A stretch of 64,000 bases of DNA, taken from the NCBI GenBank assembly GCA_034687125.1, contig JAQGBZ010000119.1, positions 62,001 through 126,000 on the forward strand, given 5' to 3'. This stretch comes from Neelides folsomi. Its lineage: Eukaryota; Arthropoda; Collembola; Neelipleona; Neelidae. Shown piece after piece: positions 25,962 to 38,263 of this stretch; position 1 is the stretch's first letter; the number at the start of each line of letters is the position of its first letter. The position numbers and the translations under genes were made by a program. The notes beneath the pieces are model-generated. The model ran no database searches. It saw only the letters and a list, made by a program, of their open reading frames with translations, and was not told where the DNA came from.

Positions 25962-26747
25962 TCTTTTATAATATAATAATAGAAAAATATAAAAAAGATA
26001 TCTACCTTACGTAATTATTTATTTTTCTATTGAAATTTATTTAAATTGATAATTTGTGCAGTTTCATTGTCATTCACAGAATGGTTACTTTTACCTAATA
26101 ATTTCATATCTAATTCCATTTATGAGTAGTTAGCGTGATGATTTGATTATTACAAGTATTGTAATATAAACAAATAGCCAAATCCCACATATAGTAAATA
26201 GAAGGAATACAATTGAATGCCATTAGTGTTTTTTTCATATTGACATTCTAAAAAAGGCTAACTAACTTTGAACACAATGGGGCCATAATACGCCTGTTTA
26301 TTGTTTATAATGAGTGTTCATAAAATGAGTCTCCTTAGCACATCATATCCCTAACAGACAATACAGATCGATTTTAATGATAATGAAATTAATAACGTGG
26401 TAATTCATCACGAGGCAGTGAATAGAAAAATGGGAATAGGGGGTTAAATAGGAATTAATGTCAAGACAGAGGAGGATCAATTGTATATGAATTATGTATG
26501 GAGGTTTGAGATTGATTAGATGAAGGAGTGGAAGAAAGAAATGTTCCTTGTGTGACAACGAGCATCTGATGGGTTATTTATTGGGTGTATGGAGATGTAT
26601 TAAAGAATCGTCATGCTACTTATCCATACAATGGATCATACCAGAGATGATCCAAAGGACAATGCTCAAACCTGTCAACTTCTCAAATGGTCTCAAAGTC
26701 AGAAGTACTACAAACGCGGTATAATTTAAAATAAGGAGGATTATCAT
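25962..26747. other. non-coding stretch between two hAT elements
   Basis: No gene or repeat signature recognised. Confidence 0.5.
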
Positions 26748-28718
26748 TAAAGAGGAAGGATCGCATAATGCGCATAAAATCGCATAACAACATTTAACCC
26801 TTGTCCTTCTATTAATATTTTAGATGTATGCGAATCGTTAAATTTAATTAAGATTAATCTAAAATGTATCAAATAAATTGCATAAAAAACAATTTGAGAT
26901 TTTCGAAAATAAAATGCATAAATAAGAAAAATTTTAACCTGAATAGTTTATCTCACTATTAAACTTTTAAAATGTCTAAAACAAAAGATTACATCATTTA
27001 AAAGAGTTTTGTTATTTCCAAATAAAGGATTTAAAGTAAAAGACGATTAATTATTTTGCGAATTTTGCAATGAAATTGTAGACTACTTATGGAAATCGGT
27101 AATTAAACTTCACCTTGAATCGAGGAAGCACACAATTAGTCAAAGTTTCACCAAATATTTAAATTGAATTAACTCGCTTCTCTTTATTGTTTTTACTGAG
27201 TCCTGATAATCGTGGCAATGTAAATATTTAAATTAATTTGGTCAAGTAAAATGAAATTAAATAAATACGATTTAAATTTGCTCAATTATAAAATGTATTT
27301 TTTAATTGTACTTTTATAGAGGAAAGCCTATTGTGATTGTGGTGGATGAAATAGTTGACATGAAAAGGCAAAAAGTATTGAATATTCTTGCGAAGCCACT
27401 TGAGCTCAGATCAAAGTTCTGATTTATCGCTTCAACAATAATCGAAGAATTTAATGCAAAAGAAGTAACGAAGCAAATCGATTTAACTTTAAACAAGTAC
27501 ACAATTGACAAAGAAAATATCCTTGTGCTTTGTTCAGATAATGTTGCTTATATGATCCTCGTTGGTTCAAATCTTAAAGGAGTATGCCCACGGTAATAAA
27601 CTTCTTAAAAATTAGTATTTTCAATATAAATATTCAATACAAATATGTTAATATATTGCATATTTTTTTAGATTACTTCATTCTACATGTTGGGCGCATA
27701 TTCTTCACTTAGTCGCTGAAGAAATTCGTTTGAACAAGGAAATACCTGACAAGTTCATTTCTTCAATGAAAGCTGCGCTTGTTAAAACGCCTCATCGCCG
27801 GAGTGAGCTAATTGCCTCATTGAAATCTCGAGGACACAATTCTAAACTTCCACTTACTCTAGTTTTGACTCGATGGATGACCTGGATTGAAGCAGGAGCT
27901 TATCATTATAAGAATTTTGATGCCATTCAAGATTTTATTGAGAATTCTGCTGAAGACAGTTTGGCAATGGAAAGACTTAAAAAATGTCGAAAAATGCCAA
28001 TTTATTGACCGAATTGTCAATCCTAAACAAGATTTACTCTGGCATGAAAAGCTCAATGAATTTGCTCGAAAGTGACAATTTAGCAGCTTCAGATGTATGG
28101 TTCAATCTCAAGGCTATCGATGGTCTTTTGAAATCAGTCAGAATTATTTCAAAGAAACTTTAGCTTTACATGAATCAAAAACACCCAGCTTTGTCATTTT
28201 GAAAAGATATTCAAATTTTTGATCCTAAAAAGCCGCCAACCATTTACATGATCATAAAATACCTGAAAGTCTTTTGCCTTTTTTAGACAAAGAAATTCCT
28301 CATCGTGAAATTATCCGATACAAAGTATTGATAAAAGAATTTAAACTGGGAATTTTTAATTCTGGAAAACCATTCCAGCGAAATTCCTACCTTGAGTCAA
28401 TTGGCACTAATTACTTTATGTGTTCCATAGAGCAGCGCATCTGTCGAAAGGAGTTTTTCACAACTAAACACAACTCATTTAAGAACAAATTTTAAGAATG
28501 AGGCTCTTGATATTAACCTTAAATTGTGTTTTAATAGTGAGATGGCTATTGATTCTGGATTGTATGAAAATGAAAGCGAATCAGATACTGATTAAATAAA
28601 TTAATAGATTTATAATATAATAATGTATGTAATTTAAATTTTGCATAATTTCGCATAATTCGGAAAAATATTTGCATAATCCTGACCTCCAAAAACGCAT
28701 AATTTTGTTCTCTTTAAT
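26748..28718 (+). mobile_element. hAT transposon relic, CGGBP1-like, about 2 kb
   Basis: The relic carries a broken hAT transposase gene (26972-28595). It is bracketed by clusters of GCATAA: three copies at about 26763-26788 and four at about 28644-28705, all on the + strand. The outermost matching inverse repeat is TTAAAGAG (from 26748) against CTCTTTAA (to about 28718), but no 8-bp target duplication could be matched, so the exact ends are uncertain. Several frame breaks make it inactive. It is not the source of either nearby MITE, because the terminal sequences differ. Confidence 0.72.
26972..28595 (+). pseudogene. hAT transposase with BED finger and hATC motif, broken
   Basis: Recognisable pieces occur in order. 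An N-terminal zinc finger reads LFCEFCNEIVDYLWKSVIKL then HLESRKH (C-x2-C...H-x5-H, the CGGBP1/BED type). A catalytic-core piece reads PIVIVVDEIVDMKRQKVLNI. Next come ENILVLCSDNVAYMI and KGVCPR. A probable 79-bp intron (27593-27671) splits the Arg codon, and LLHSTCWAHILHLVAEEIR follows. Then comes TRWMTWIEAGAYHYKNF, and finally SSASVERSFSQLNTTHLRTN, the hATC dimerisation motif, ending ESESDTD before TAA at 28593. At least two in-frame stops (one TGA at 27420) and three or so frame shifts separate these blocks. The gene encoded a cut-and-paste transposase. It now looks dead, although it keeps the finger that in vertebrate CGGBP1 was co-opted for DNA binding. Confidence 0.75.
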
Positions 28719-31149
28719 ATTTCTTCTCCCTACTACACCCATCTCTGTATTTATTAATGGTCAACCCGAGGGAGATGAGAGGAAATGAGAAAAAACCAAA
28801 CTCATCGGTGTCTACAAGGACCAAATATTTCAACGGCACTTGCACATTAATCCAACGTGGTCCTTAACACTGAAGGACTCCAACACAGCCACATGTGTTG
28901 TTCCTGGGGCGGGTTGGCATGTTGACGACTCGACCTGCTCATGAGATTCCTCGTCCCCCTCCTTCGACTATTTATGACGGGTCGGAGTGAATGGATGATA
29001 CACATGGGGGTTTGGTATACAACCACCATACTATTATATACATAACCACACACTGTAATATTCACTAATACACATAGGTAAGGTCCTTACCTCCTTACCG
29101 TAAGTATATATCTTAACTAGTGATTCTCTTAAAAGTTAACATGGAGAAATAATGTTCGTATATTCAAGTCCTCATATTAAGGTTTGTGTGTATGCACATG
29201 TGTTTATTTTAATACTTCTTAAAATCATGAATGCTGAGTTTCCTCGTGATGGGTGTGAAGATCCGCTGAGGTTTAATACACAAAGACAAGAGGTTGATTC
29301 TTTCAACTTTACCTGCTATAGAGATAGAGAGATGTCCTGTGTATTGCTAAGAACTTACTCACGCACACTTAAAAGAGAAAACAAAGGAAGTTTTATTATG
29401 CACAAGAAGATATACGTTTTAAGTAAGAGGAGTTGTAAAGTGGATTTATTAGGAATTGTAAAACCTAAGCTCGGCTCTAAGTCCATATGCATTATTATCC
29501 AAAGGGGCGTTTTCCTCGATTCAAACCATCAAGGAAGATCTTCAATTCTTCATCACAGAACAATGAAAGATTGGATATATTACATATAGAGTTAATATAA
29601 CAACCTTTGACTAACATGGACAACAATCCAAATTATTCCTATTTATATTGTTAGAATATTAGTTTTTTATACTATATAAATATGTATCCTAGTTATATGA
29701 TAAGTTTATTTTTATATTTTTGTTATCATTATCGAATGTAGCTTTATCCATAGAAAGCTTATCTGGTTGGGATATTTCATTTAATAATTCATGAAATGAT
29801 TTCCTTTTTTAAATTATCCCCTTGTGAACCTTAGATGACCGATGAGCGGATTTATAATTTATGAGTCCCTCTTTGTTCATAATTAATCAGCAAGTGATTC
29901 AACTTGGGAATTGAAGTCTCTTCCTCATGTATAAATGTGTATTGATATCATAGCCGGAGCTCAATTTGGAATGGAATTAAGGAACAGGATAAAGGCATTA
30001 TAAATATGGGAAGAGCGATGAATAAAAAATTGGATGGGTTGAATCATTGAGTTTCTTTTTCATCCACCCGCTCTGATCAATCTCTGCTTACAACTCCAAC
30101 TACTGTAGAAGAACAAAGTGTTAAAATTCCATATTAGGAAAATGGCCGAGACAACAATGGCGGCCCATTTTTAATGATATTTGGCCCAAAGTGAGGGTTT
30201 ATTAACTTTGGGAATTTGTGAGGGGAGAAAGCGGGAGTTTAGCGGGAGGGGGATTTTCGAGGGTCGGTTTCTTTTCCACAAGATCGTCTGAGAGAGAGCG
30301 AACCCTCGCTTTCGGCGAGATTCGTCCCTTCCTCAGTCCCTCCATAAAAATGGAGATAATTGGATGAATGGAAGGACTAAAGCGGAGATCCAAGTTACAA
30401 AATCACAATTTCCCTCTGTCTACACATTCCCCATCATTGGCCATTGACTCCGAATTTCATGGGGAGGGAGTTGGAGTGAAAACGCCATGAATTATGGCCA
30501 TTCGCCTCCCATTTAACTCCCGATACATGTAAATTGAAGAGGATAATTCCAATTCACTTCCAGACTCCCTTTTAGAACAAAAAAGATGAAATTCCAAGAT
30601 CCCTCTCCACTTTTACCACCCTCGGAAATAAGGCCCATTTATTTCCAATCACACCAGATGAGTCAAACTGTAATTAATTGTCAATCGTTTACTTGTCAAT
30701 TTTGTAAAGTTTGTAAAATGAGTCAATAGATAAAGAGTCAGAATGCTTCACTACTTCACTTTGCTTTTCATACACCAATGAATTCACATACATATTATTT
30801 TAGAGTAAATGATGAGATGATGAGAGGCGAGTGCGAGATAATGGAGGACACACAATTACCTATTCAAATACTTTTTAATCATATACATACATACATATAT
30901 ATCTACCATACCATACACCCTAATAATAAACTACCTGTATATGAATAGAGATGTACAAATACTTTTTATCTCTTATTATAACTACTCATATCTTTATGCA
31001 TGTTTATGAACCTTACAAAAGAATGAATGGATTTCTCACATTTAAGTATTAAAGTTCAATATTTGTCTCATTAAACTCATTATCTTGACTCACTTTTTTC
31101 CTTAAATGACCAATGATGTAAAAAGTGAATATTTTTGGATTGAATCTGT
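28719..31149. other. non-coding stretch
   Basis: Contains a 145-codon open frame (29152-29589) with no recognisable domain, biased composition and no supporting splice sites. I treat it as chance. GC-richer, CpG-containing sequence appears near 30200-30420. No transposon ends seen. Confidence 0.5.
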
Positions 31150-32260
31150 GTTGAATTCCTTTAGTATGGATGGAGCATAGGTGGATCAGTAGGGAAGGAG
31201 AGCAGCCGCGGTGTGTTCAACCGTCAAAAACGGAGGGAGGATCGGAAGGGTGCATTTGAAATTAAACCGGAGCTCCGCGGAGCTCCACAATCCCCCGAAT
31301 CTCCGCTTCCATATTAATTTAATACAAATAGCGATCCGAGACCGATGGGAATGAATGAATAATATAGAAATATGTCTTTTTGAGGGTGCAGAAGTGGAGG
31401 GAAAAAGGGATCGGAAAGGATGAGTGAATCAGATAAAAAATCCCCTCCATTCCACTTCATCTCGCATTCTCGGATAGCTAAGAAGGAATGTAATTTAATT
31501 GAAACCCGACTTAACGAACCTTAATCTTAATACATCAATGTGTCTCAGGTAAAAGAAATCGATTTGATAAAGAAATGTCTATAGCAACACATACATATCT
31601 ACAAAATATGTGTATTATACTATACCTCAAGCAATATTTTACCAAATACAAAAATTCTTTTGAATTTCATATACTTATTCTTCTTCATATGTACTATACA
31701 ATAGATATAACTTTCTCTACATCTTCATTAAATGTCTATTAATTACATAAATACATAAATAAATCAATTATGTATATGTATTATAAATGTAAAAATATGC
31801 AAAATTTTAAAAATATTAAAATAATTCTATTTGTTTTATTAATTAGTTTTTAATTAAGGTTGGTTTAATTTATTGATTTTGATCTTCATTGAGAGATCTT
31901 TTTGTATCTTCACACGCATCTTTGTTCATATTTCTTTTTGGATTATTTTGGATTATTAGTGAAGATGGAATGGGTCTGAACGGGAGAGGGGAGATAGGGA
32001 GATTCATCCCGAGTTTGTTCGCGAGTGTTCGCCAGTCTTGGCACTGTTGGTTGCCTTCAATGGGAGTTTTTGGTCCCCCTCCCAACTCGGAGGGTTCGTT
32101 GGAGCTCTCAGTTGACCCGCAGCTGCCAGCCGGAACCCTCGTGTGTTTTCCTCGCTCTCGCCATTCACTTGGCGAACTCAAAACAACGAGCGATTTCCGA
32201 CGGCCCAAACAAACCTGCCAAATTCTTTAAAAAGAGTCATTTCAAAAGTCTTTCTACGAT
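31150..32260. promoter_or_regulatory. two GC-/CpG-richer islands, possible promoter or untranslated exon
   Basis: Segments 31180-31330 and 31930-32225 are markedly richer in G+C and in CpG than the surrounding DNA. The first holds an 18-bp perfect palindrome (31269-31286), and a good 5' splice-site-like CAG/GTAAAAG lies downstream at 31546-31552. The second holds an initiator-like TCAGTT near 32108. Overlapping open frames of 79-113 codons on both strands are probably a by-product of the base composition. A promoter and untranslated leader exon for the cadherin gene downstream is one reading. Nothing in the sequence proves it. Confidence 0.25.
31269..31286. repeat. 18-bp perfect palindrome
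   Basis: GGAGCTCCGCGGAGCTCC reads identically on both strands. It is fully GC-rich in its core (CCGCGG) and so is unlikely by chance in this AT-rich DNA. Confidence 0.85.
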
Positions 32261-35200
32261 ATAAAACCCCATTAATATACACAATACATTTAATTACACT
32301 TTCTACTCCCACATGAGTCCAATAAACCGAAAAGTCAAAAGTGAAGGTTTGGAAGTCTCAAAGTTTTGACAACTGAGATTTACATTATTTAAATATATCT
32401 CTCATTAGGTCACCGGAATTTAAAGGGAAGTGATATTTAAATAGAATTAAATGGTTGAAAAAGTAACCGACAAAAATTTACCCGTTTTTACACCTTTGGC
32501 GATATAAACCCGACTTTACTAAACCCATTTTCAAATTATTTAATTTACTTACTTGTGAGGGAGAGAAATATTATTTGAATCTTTGACACGGTTATTTATC
32601 AATGGAAATGATGATGGAGGTTAGTAGGTGGACATTTGGTCAATATCTTTTATTATGAATCATAATTTATGATTAAATAATAGTGACGTGAGTGAAGTGA
32701 GGTTTTTTTTAAATAAAAAAGATTTTGCAAATTTAACCAAATGTCTACTTACGGCTGTGCTTTGAGATCCTTGATGTGAATGGATCTTGTGAACTACGCC
32801 AAGACGTCGCGGTGAGATATATAATAATAGTTGTGAGTGACAAGTTGTCCACCGCAAACCTTCCTTGTGTGGTTGTGATTGTGACGACGTCTTGAACAAC
32901 TCCTAAATACCCAAATGGAATTATGGTTCAGATGGCCCTTGAGGAGTTAGGCGGGTAGAAGAAGGGGAAAAGTTCTCCTGGAGCTTCGATCTGATAGTAA
33001 GATGAAATTAAAATTTTATTTAATTTAATCCTCCTCATGAGTTCGTAATGAGCTCGTCTCGTACGCATTTCTCCCTTTGTAGGTATTTACACGAGAACGT
33101 GAAGATTTCTCTCTCCCGGATTATTTTTTTTCCATCTCACGGTTTCCCATTTTCATAAATTTTATTCCCACTCATTTATTTTTCATCTGTTAACATGTTC
33201 AGAATATTTTCCAGTTTTTAAATTCCAAGTCGATCCTTCTGTTTCAACTTTACGGAAATGGGGAAAGGATCTCTTGGAGTTCTTCACCATCTTAAAAGAG
33301 GATTAGGGAAAGAAGATAAACGGAGGGTTTTTGAAGGAATTCATTTTTCTCTTCCGCTCTCACACTTTTAACATCCAAACATTCCTCCAAGTTCTAACTC
33401 ATCCTTTCCAATTCCTAAAAACTTTTTAATTCTACGTTCTTTAAATCATTCCCTTAATGTCTTTTTAATTTTTCATAAAATGGGAATCTTTAAAAGTATG
33501 CGGAATCAAAACACAAATAGTTTCAATACAAATTCAAACCCTGTTCAACTCCTCAATTTCCATAATCCAATATTAATAGATATTTAAACCTTATGATATA
33601 ACTTGAAAGGAAAATTAAGTAAACCACACGTCAAATATAGGGAGAGAAATGTATTATAAGTAGTTATAAGAACCCAGACATATGATTACCATGATCGGCC
33701 ATTTTACTCACACTCATCACGTTGTAATTACAAGCTCATTTATATGAGTATTAGCTTCTCTTCTCTACAATTATGAACAGTCGACTTGAGGAGTATTTAT
33801 TCATAACCCCCAATTCCCACCTATTATTATGCATTCATGCATGCAAGATATTATTGACTACAATACGGAAGGAGTTTAATGTCCTTTGCTCCCAAACTCC
33901 TTCAACAATTGAATAATGAGGAAAATCCAAACATTTTACAAACATTTCTTTAAATGTCAAAAAATTTAGGTAGAAACAAGAAAGCGTCATTTGAGGAATA
34001 AACTTTTTAAAAGTTAAACAATAAGTTCATTGTCATTTTCATACTTTCCCTCTTCTTCTCCTTATTCATCAATTTCAACTGTACTGTAGTTACTTAAAAA
34101 ACGTCTTTAAATATTCCCCTAATTTATCCAATAAAATTATTTAAATTCTTGTTAAAAACTCCTGTTTTTCTCAAGATCAATGAATGCCATGTGGTAGATT
34201 TCTCCCTTCCGCAAAATTCTTTCTTCAAGCCTTTTTCAATTCCAACTGTTTAAACACAATTTAAAGGTCTGCACTTTAAACACGCAGTCGTCTTTCTGAA
34301 TGAAAAGTTGAATATATTAAATATGTATTCATATTATAGAGAGTATTTATGTATTTGTATGTTTAGTAAAATGATAAATATATGAATAAGAATGATAAGT
34401 GTAGGAGAGATAATACTAAATAAATAAAAAATATTTTGATGAGTATGGAAAGGTGTAGGAGGAAACTCAGAGAAGTGACATTAGAAGGAAATGAATGGCT
34501 ATGAGTTGAGTTACAAGTGGAGTTAAGGAGTTACAAATGATTTTTTCCTTGCAAATGAGGAATGGCGAATGAAACCTCGTCCATGTTGGAGAATAGGAAA
34601 ATTTCTTTTCCCATTTTCACTTATTCTCTCTTCACTTGAGAAATTGGGGTTTGGAAAAAGAGGATATTTCAACTCGGCATTCCCGCCAACTTCACTAATG
34701 AATGAATCCTGAGTTAAACATCCGGTTCAACTCGAACCGTCAAAGAGGATATTATAATAGTAAAAACAAGTCGGACGTAACATTAATAGAATATATTTTC
34801 TTCCTTGGATTGGAACACCCGTGTTGGGCCATTATTTACTAATGCTTGTAAGAAGATAAGAGGAAGCTTGGAAGTATATTACAAATGGTATTAGTAGTAA
34901 TATAATGAACTCCATTGGTGCTCCTTGTCCAATATTCTCTTTTATGAGGGAATATCCCTTCTTTCATTAGACATGGACTTGGGGGGAATGAATAACAAAT
35001 GCTGGGAGGCTGAAATTGAAAAGAAGCCTTAAAAGAATCTCGAAGGAACAGACCATCCCTTCTCAATTATCCAGAAAAGAAAAGGAAAAATGAGTCGTTC
35101 GACTCACTTTTCACTCCAAGGCCTCTCCCGATTCTTTCCACCATCCAGATGAATAGAAACATCCTTCCTCTAACCCACAAACTCATACTGATTAACTTTT

Positions 35201-36520
35201 TACCTTTTCAAGAGACATTTCTTGAACAGAATAATGTTCAAATCTTTTCAAACAGTAAGACTTTGATTGATTTCAAGACCCAATCATAAAAACACAAAAA
35301 CATCCAAAGAATTGTATTTGTACAATTTTGTTTACTTTAGAAAATTTTTTAAAAATAAGAACGAAGCGCAAACCAATACTTAAATCAAAAATCGAGTTTA
35401 AATTATGATTGATATGACAAATACATAATTATGTACATTACATATAATGTTATAGGTATAGGTAGAGTTAATACTTAATGTGGATTTAATATGAATTTGT
35501 AATGATTTAAAAGTTATATACCATTTAATTAATTATTTAAATAATTGTCAATTTATCATAGTAGCTTTATTTTAACGAGTGTTGATTAAATGGGAAAAGG
35601 CAAAGAGGTTGAGTTCGTTTGCATTGTATCATTATTGCTCAAATGTGCCGTGTTTATTTTGGCATTTGAACAAAAGAAACTTTTCCCAACTCGTTATTAT
35701 CCCGTAAATGTTATTAATCTTGGTAAATGCATCGATTCATTCTCGGCTCCTTTAATAATTCTCATTGTTGAGGATTTATTTGGTTGGTGGGGGCCTTTAG
35801 AGGTAAATGGAGAGAAGAGATATGGAAAAACATGAATGATAGTAGCCGGTATCGCAACCAAGCTCCTATCAACTACTATTAAATACACATCAACTACATG
35901 AAATATATAAATCCAACCCGTCCGCATATCTTACATAGAATACAAGTAAGCAGATATTAATACAAGAACGATATTTGGACTGTTTATCCAAGGAACGAAT
36001 TGTATGGAGCGGGATGGATCGAAAAATGATTATCATGATGTTCAATATCCCATATATAAATATATAATGTTATTTATATGAGAGTATGGGAATATGTATA
36101 GCTCATTGGATTCGGCCTTAAGAGAACTGATGATGGTCGGATTTGAATGAGGGAAGAGCCTTTGTATGTTCCATTGACAGGAGCGGCTTCGTTCATCAGA
36201 CCCATTGACAACTTGGGATGGTGGTGACCTTATTACATATAAAACCAATATTCCCCTTCAGACCTCAAAGGGGAATGGGGAAATTAAGAGGAACCAATTC
36301 CATGTTCAATGACTCAGTACGGACAGACATTATATTCACTCGAAGGTTACCAAATGGTATATAGGAAATGAGTATAAATCCCGATCCGAATCTCAAATTT
36401 GAGCCATAAAATGTCCTTCATCTGGGTGAATCCGGGTGAATCATCCCGCATGGGTCTCACGGGGACCCTCATTAGAATAATACTTTAATTGCCTTCTCGA
36501 GGAAGTGAGGGAATCCTCTT
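32261..36520. other. non-coding stretch
   Basis: No supported gene or mobile element. Open frames up to 81 codons (35590-35835) have no recognised motif. Confidence 0.5.
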
Positions 36521-36870
36521 CAGATCTTTTAATTCTTCTTGTCGCTCGAGGCTGGGAGGTTTTGTGGTCCAAAAGGAAACTCCACCGCTACCGTGTTCCA
36601 GGTCCAACAACCGGAGCCCGATGGTGATGAGATAATGGAGGAAAGATTCAAACTCCGCCGCTCTTTCTTGTCACGGACTAATAAGGAACTTAAGGGAAGG
36701 GTTGGCATACAATCGCCCCTTCTTTTTAATACTCCTACCAAGAACCTACGAAGGTTCTTGAGGGGAAAAGGCGAGTGCCGACGGGATCCCGAAGGGCCGA
36801 CCAAGGGCACCATAGCCCAGCTGCTTGCCCTAACAACCCTCCAACCTCCTCCAGTCCATCCATATGATAT
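36521..36870. other. GC-richer island with overlapping open frames, unassigned
   Basis: The segment is open on the + strand (36539-36925, from a TTG) and on the minus strand (36529-36939). Neither translation has a domain that I recognise. The + strand frame contains charged stretches such as MEERFKLRRSFLSRTNKELK. The tail of both frames runs into simple AT repeats, so at most the 36539-36860 part could be real. A 9-bp perfect hairpin lies at 36739-36760. It could be an exon of an unknown gene, a regulatory element or neither. Confidence 0.2.
36739..36760. repeat. 9-bp hairpin with 4-base loop
   Basis: CAAGAACCT (36739-36747), loop ACGA, and the perfect inverse AGGTTCTTG (36752-36760). Confidence 0.75.
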
Positions 36871-37966
36871 ACATAAGTATATGGTACATACAGTGCATAT
36901 ACACATGCATGAAGTACATATATAATATATATTGTTCATATATTAGATACAATTAGTATATTGTATTTAGTATGCTAGTTAGATGAAGGATTATTGGAGC
37001 AGTTTGTATTGGAAGAAATTAAAATCCCGGAGGGCGAGCGAAGGTTCATTGTGTCTTATCCATAGGGAGATTCTTTCCAGAATCTGTTTGAGAATCAGAG
37101 GAGATCTCCAAGTCCCGATGGTATGTATGTGTGTAATTGGCGTCGAGAACAGACTGTGTGAGTTTTGTTTTGGGATGGCGATGGTTGCATTCCTCCAAAC
37201 TCCCTATGCACTTATTACTCCAAAGGTTTCAAAATCTCTCTTTATATTCTCCCTATACTCTTTAAAGGTATTATATGTTCGTATCTCATGATGGTGCAGG
37301 CAGATTGGTCCCTTCTGATCTATGTATTCTATACATACATGTATAAGTACTATTAAGTATACGTGCCTCCGGAGTGGGAGAGGCGACTGCCATGTGCTTT
37401 TTGAGCCCCGGGCTTCCTATAGGGTCCAGAACTCAAAATAGAAGAATAGAGAACCCACGTCGAGGGATTGGGAAAAGGTAGTCTCCGAAAATACGAGTAC
37501 ATATTTAGAGAAGCCTTAAAATATTCCCTGGCACATGTTCCTTTTCCTCACCCGTTCCTCCTCCTTTTGTAGGAACGAAATTTCCACTCGCACACAACAC
37601 CGAGAGAGTTCCTCTTTGAAAACCTTTCCGGACACATTTGAGCCCACAGCCCAAAGACTCAGATTTCAGGGCATTTAGTCCAACAAGATATATGAATACG
37701 TATGTATTATATATGTGGGAAATAAATTGGAGTTGATGGCTCGTGGTGGAGACGAATTTCGCCGGGGCTGATTGTGTGCACAGAGGTTGCCTTGAAAGCC
37801 AGGTGAGTGGAGAAGACGAATTCTGGTCTGACAACAATGTCACCATCTTGAGAGATCCCTCACTCTCGTCCGTCTAATTCAACGAGTATTAAACCCCCAT
37901 TTTTTACTTCTTGTGGGCTCAAAGGAAGCGAGAAACCTCAGGAATAAAATCCCTCTCATTCTCTTC

Positions 37967-37987
37967 GGCCCAAGTGCCACTTGGGCC
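37967..37987. promoter_or_regulatory. 21-base inverted repeat, dyad-type binding site candidate
   Basis: Two perfect 10-base arms, GGCCCAAGTG and CACTTGGGCC, are separated by a single C. Each arm carries CAAGTG/CACTTG, which is an E-box (CANNTG) and also the core of NK-2 homeodomain sites. This suggests a dimeric protein-binding site, although only the symmetry is certain. Confidence 0.4.
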
Positions 37988-38222
37988 CATAATATATTAT
38001 TAGATATACAAGTTGATATATATTGCGCAGAGGAGTTTTGCTAACAATAACTACTTGCCCTCGTCTCTCATCATTCCGCTCAAAACTCGGCGACAGAGAA
38101 ATCCTCCCTTGATGGGAGGAATAAATGTTCTCGCAAGGGAATCCCAAAGCATGAATTTTATATTCGAAAAAGCCGGTGTGAGATGTCACCCAGGTTTTTA
38201 CATCTCTCTAATCTTTATGTCA

Positions 38223-38223
38223 A

Positions 38224-38263
<40 letters not shown>
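38223..38263. repeat. compound (CA)n(TA)n microsatellite
   Basis: About eleven CA units run directly into about nine TA units. Confidence 0.95.

Noticed and set aside
29152-29589. 145-codon open frame on the + strand
   Set aside because: No domain, no repeat or paralogue seen, composition close to the surroundings, and no promoter or splice context.
35590-35835. 81-codon frame starting at an ATG with a hydrophobic segment
   Set aside because: Could be read as a small membrane protein, but there is no homology that I recognise and a frame of this length is not rare in 64 kb.
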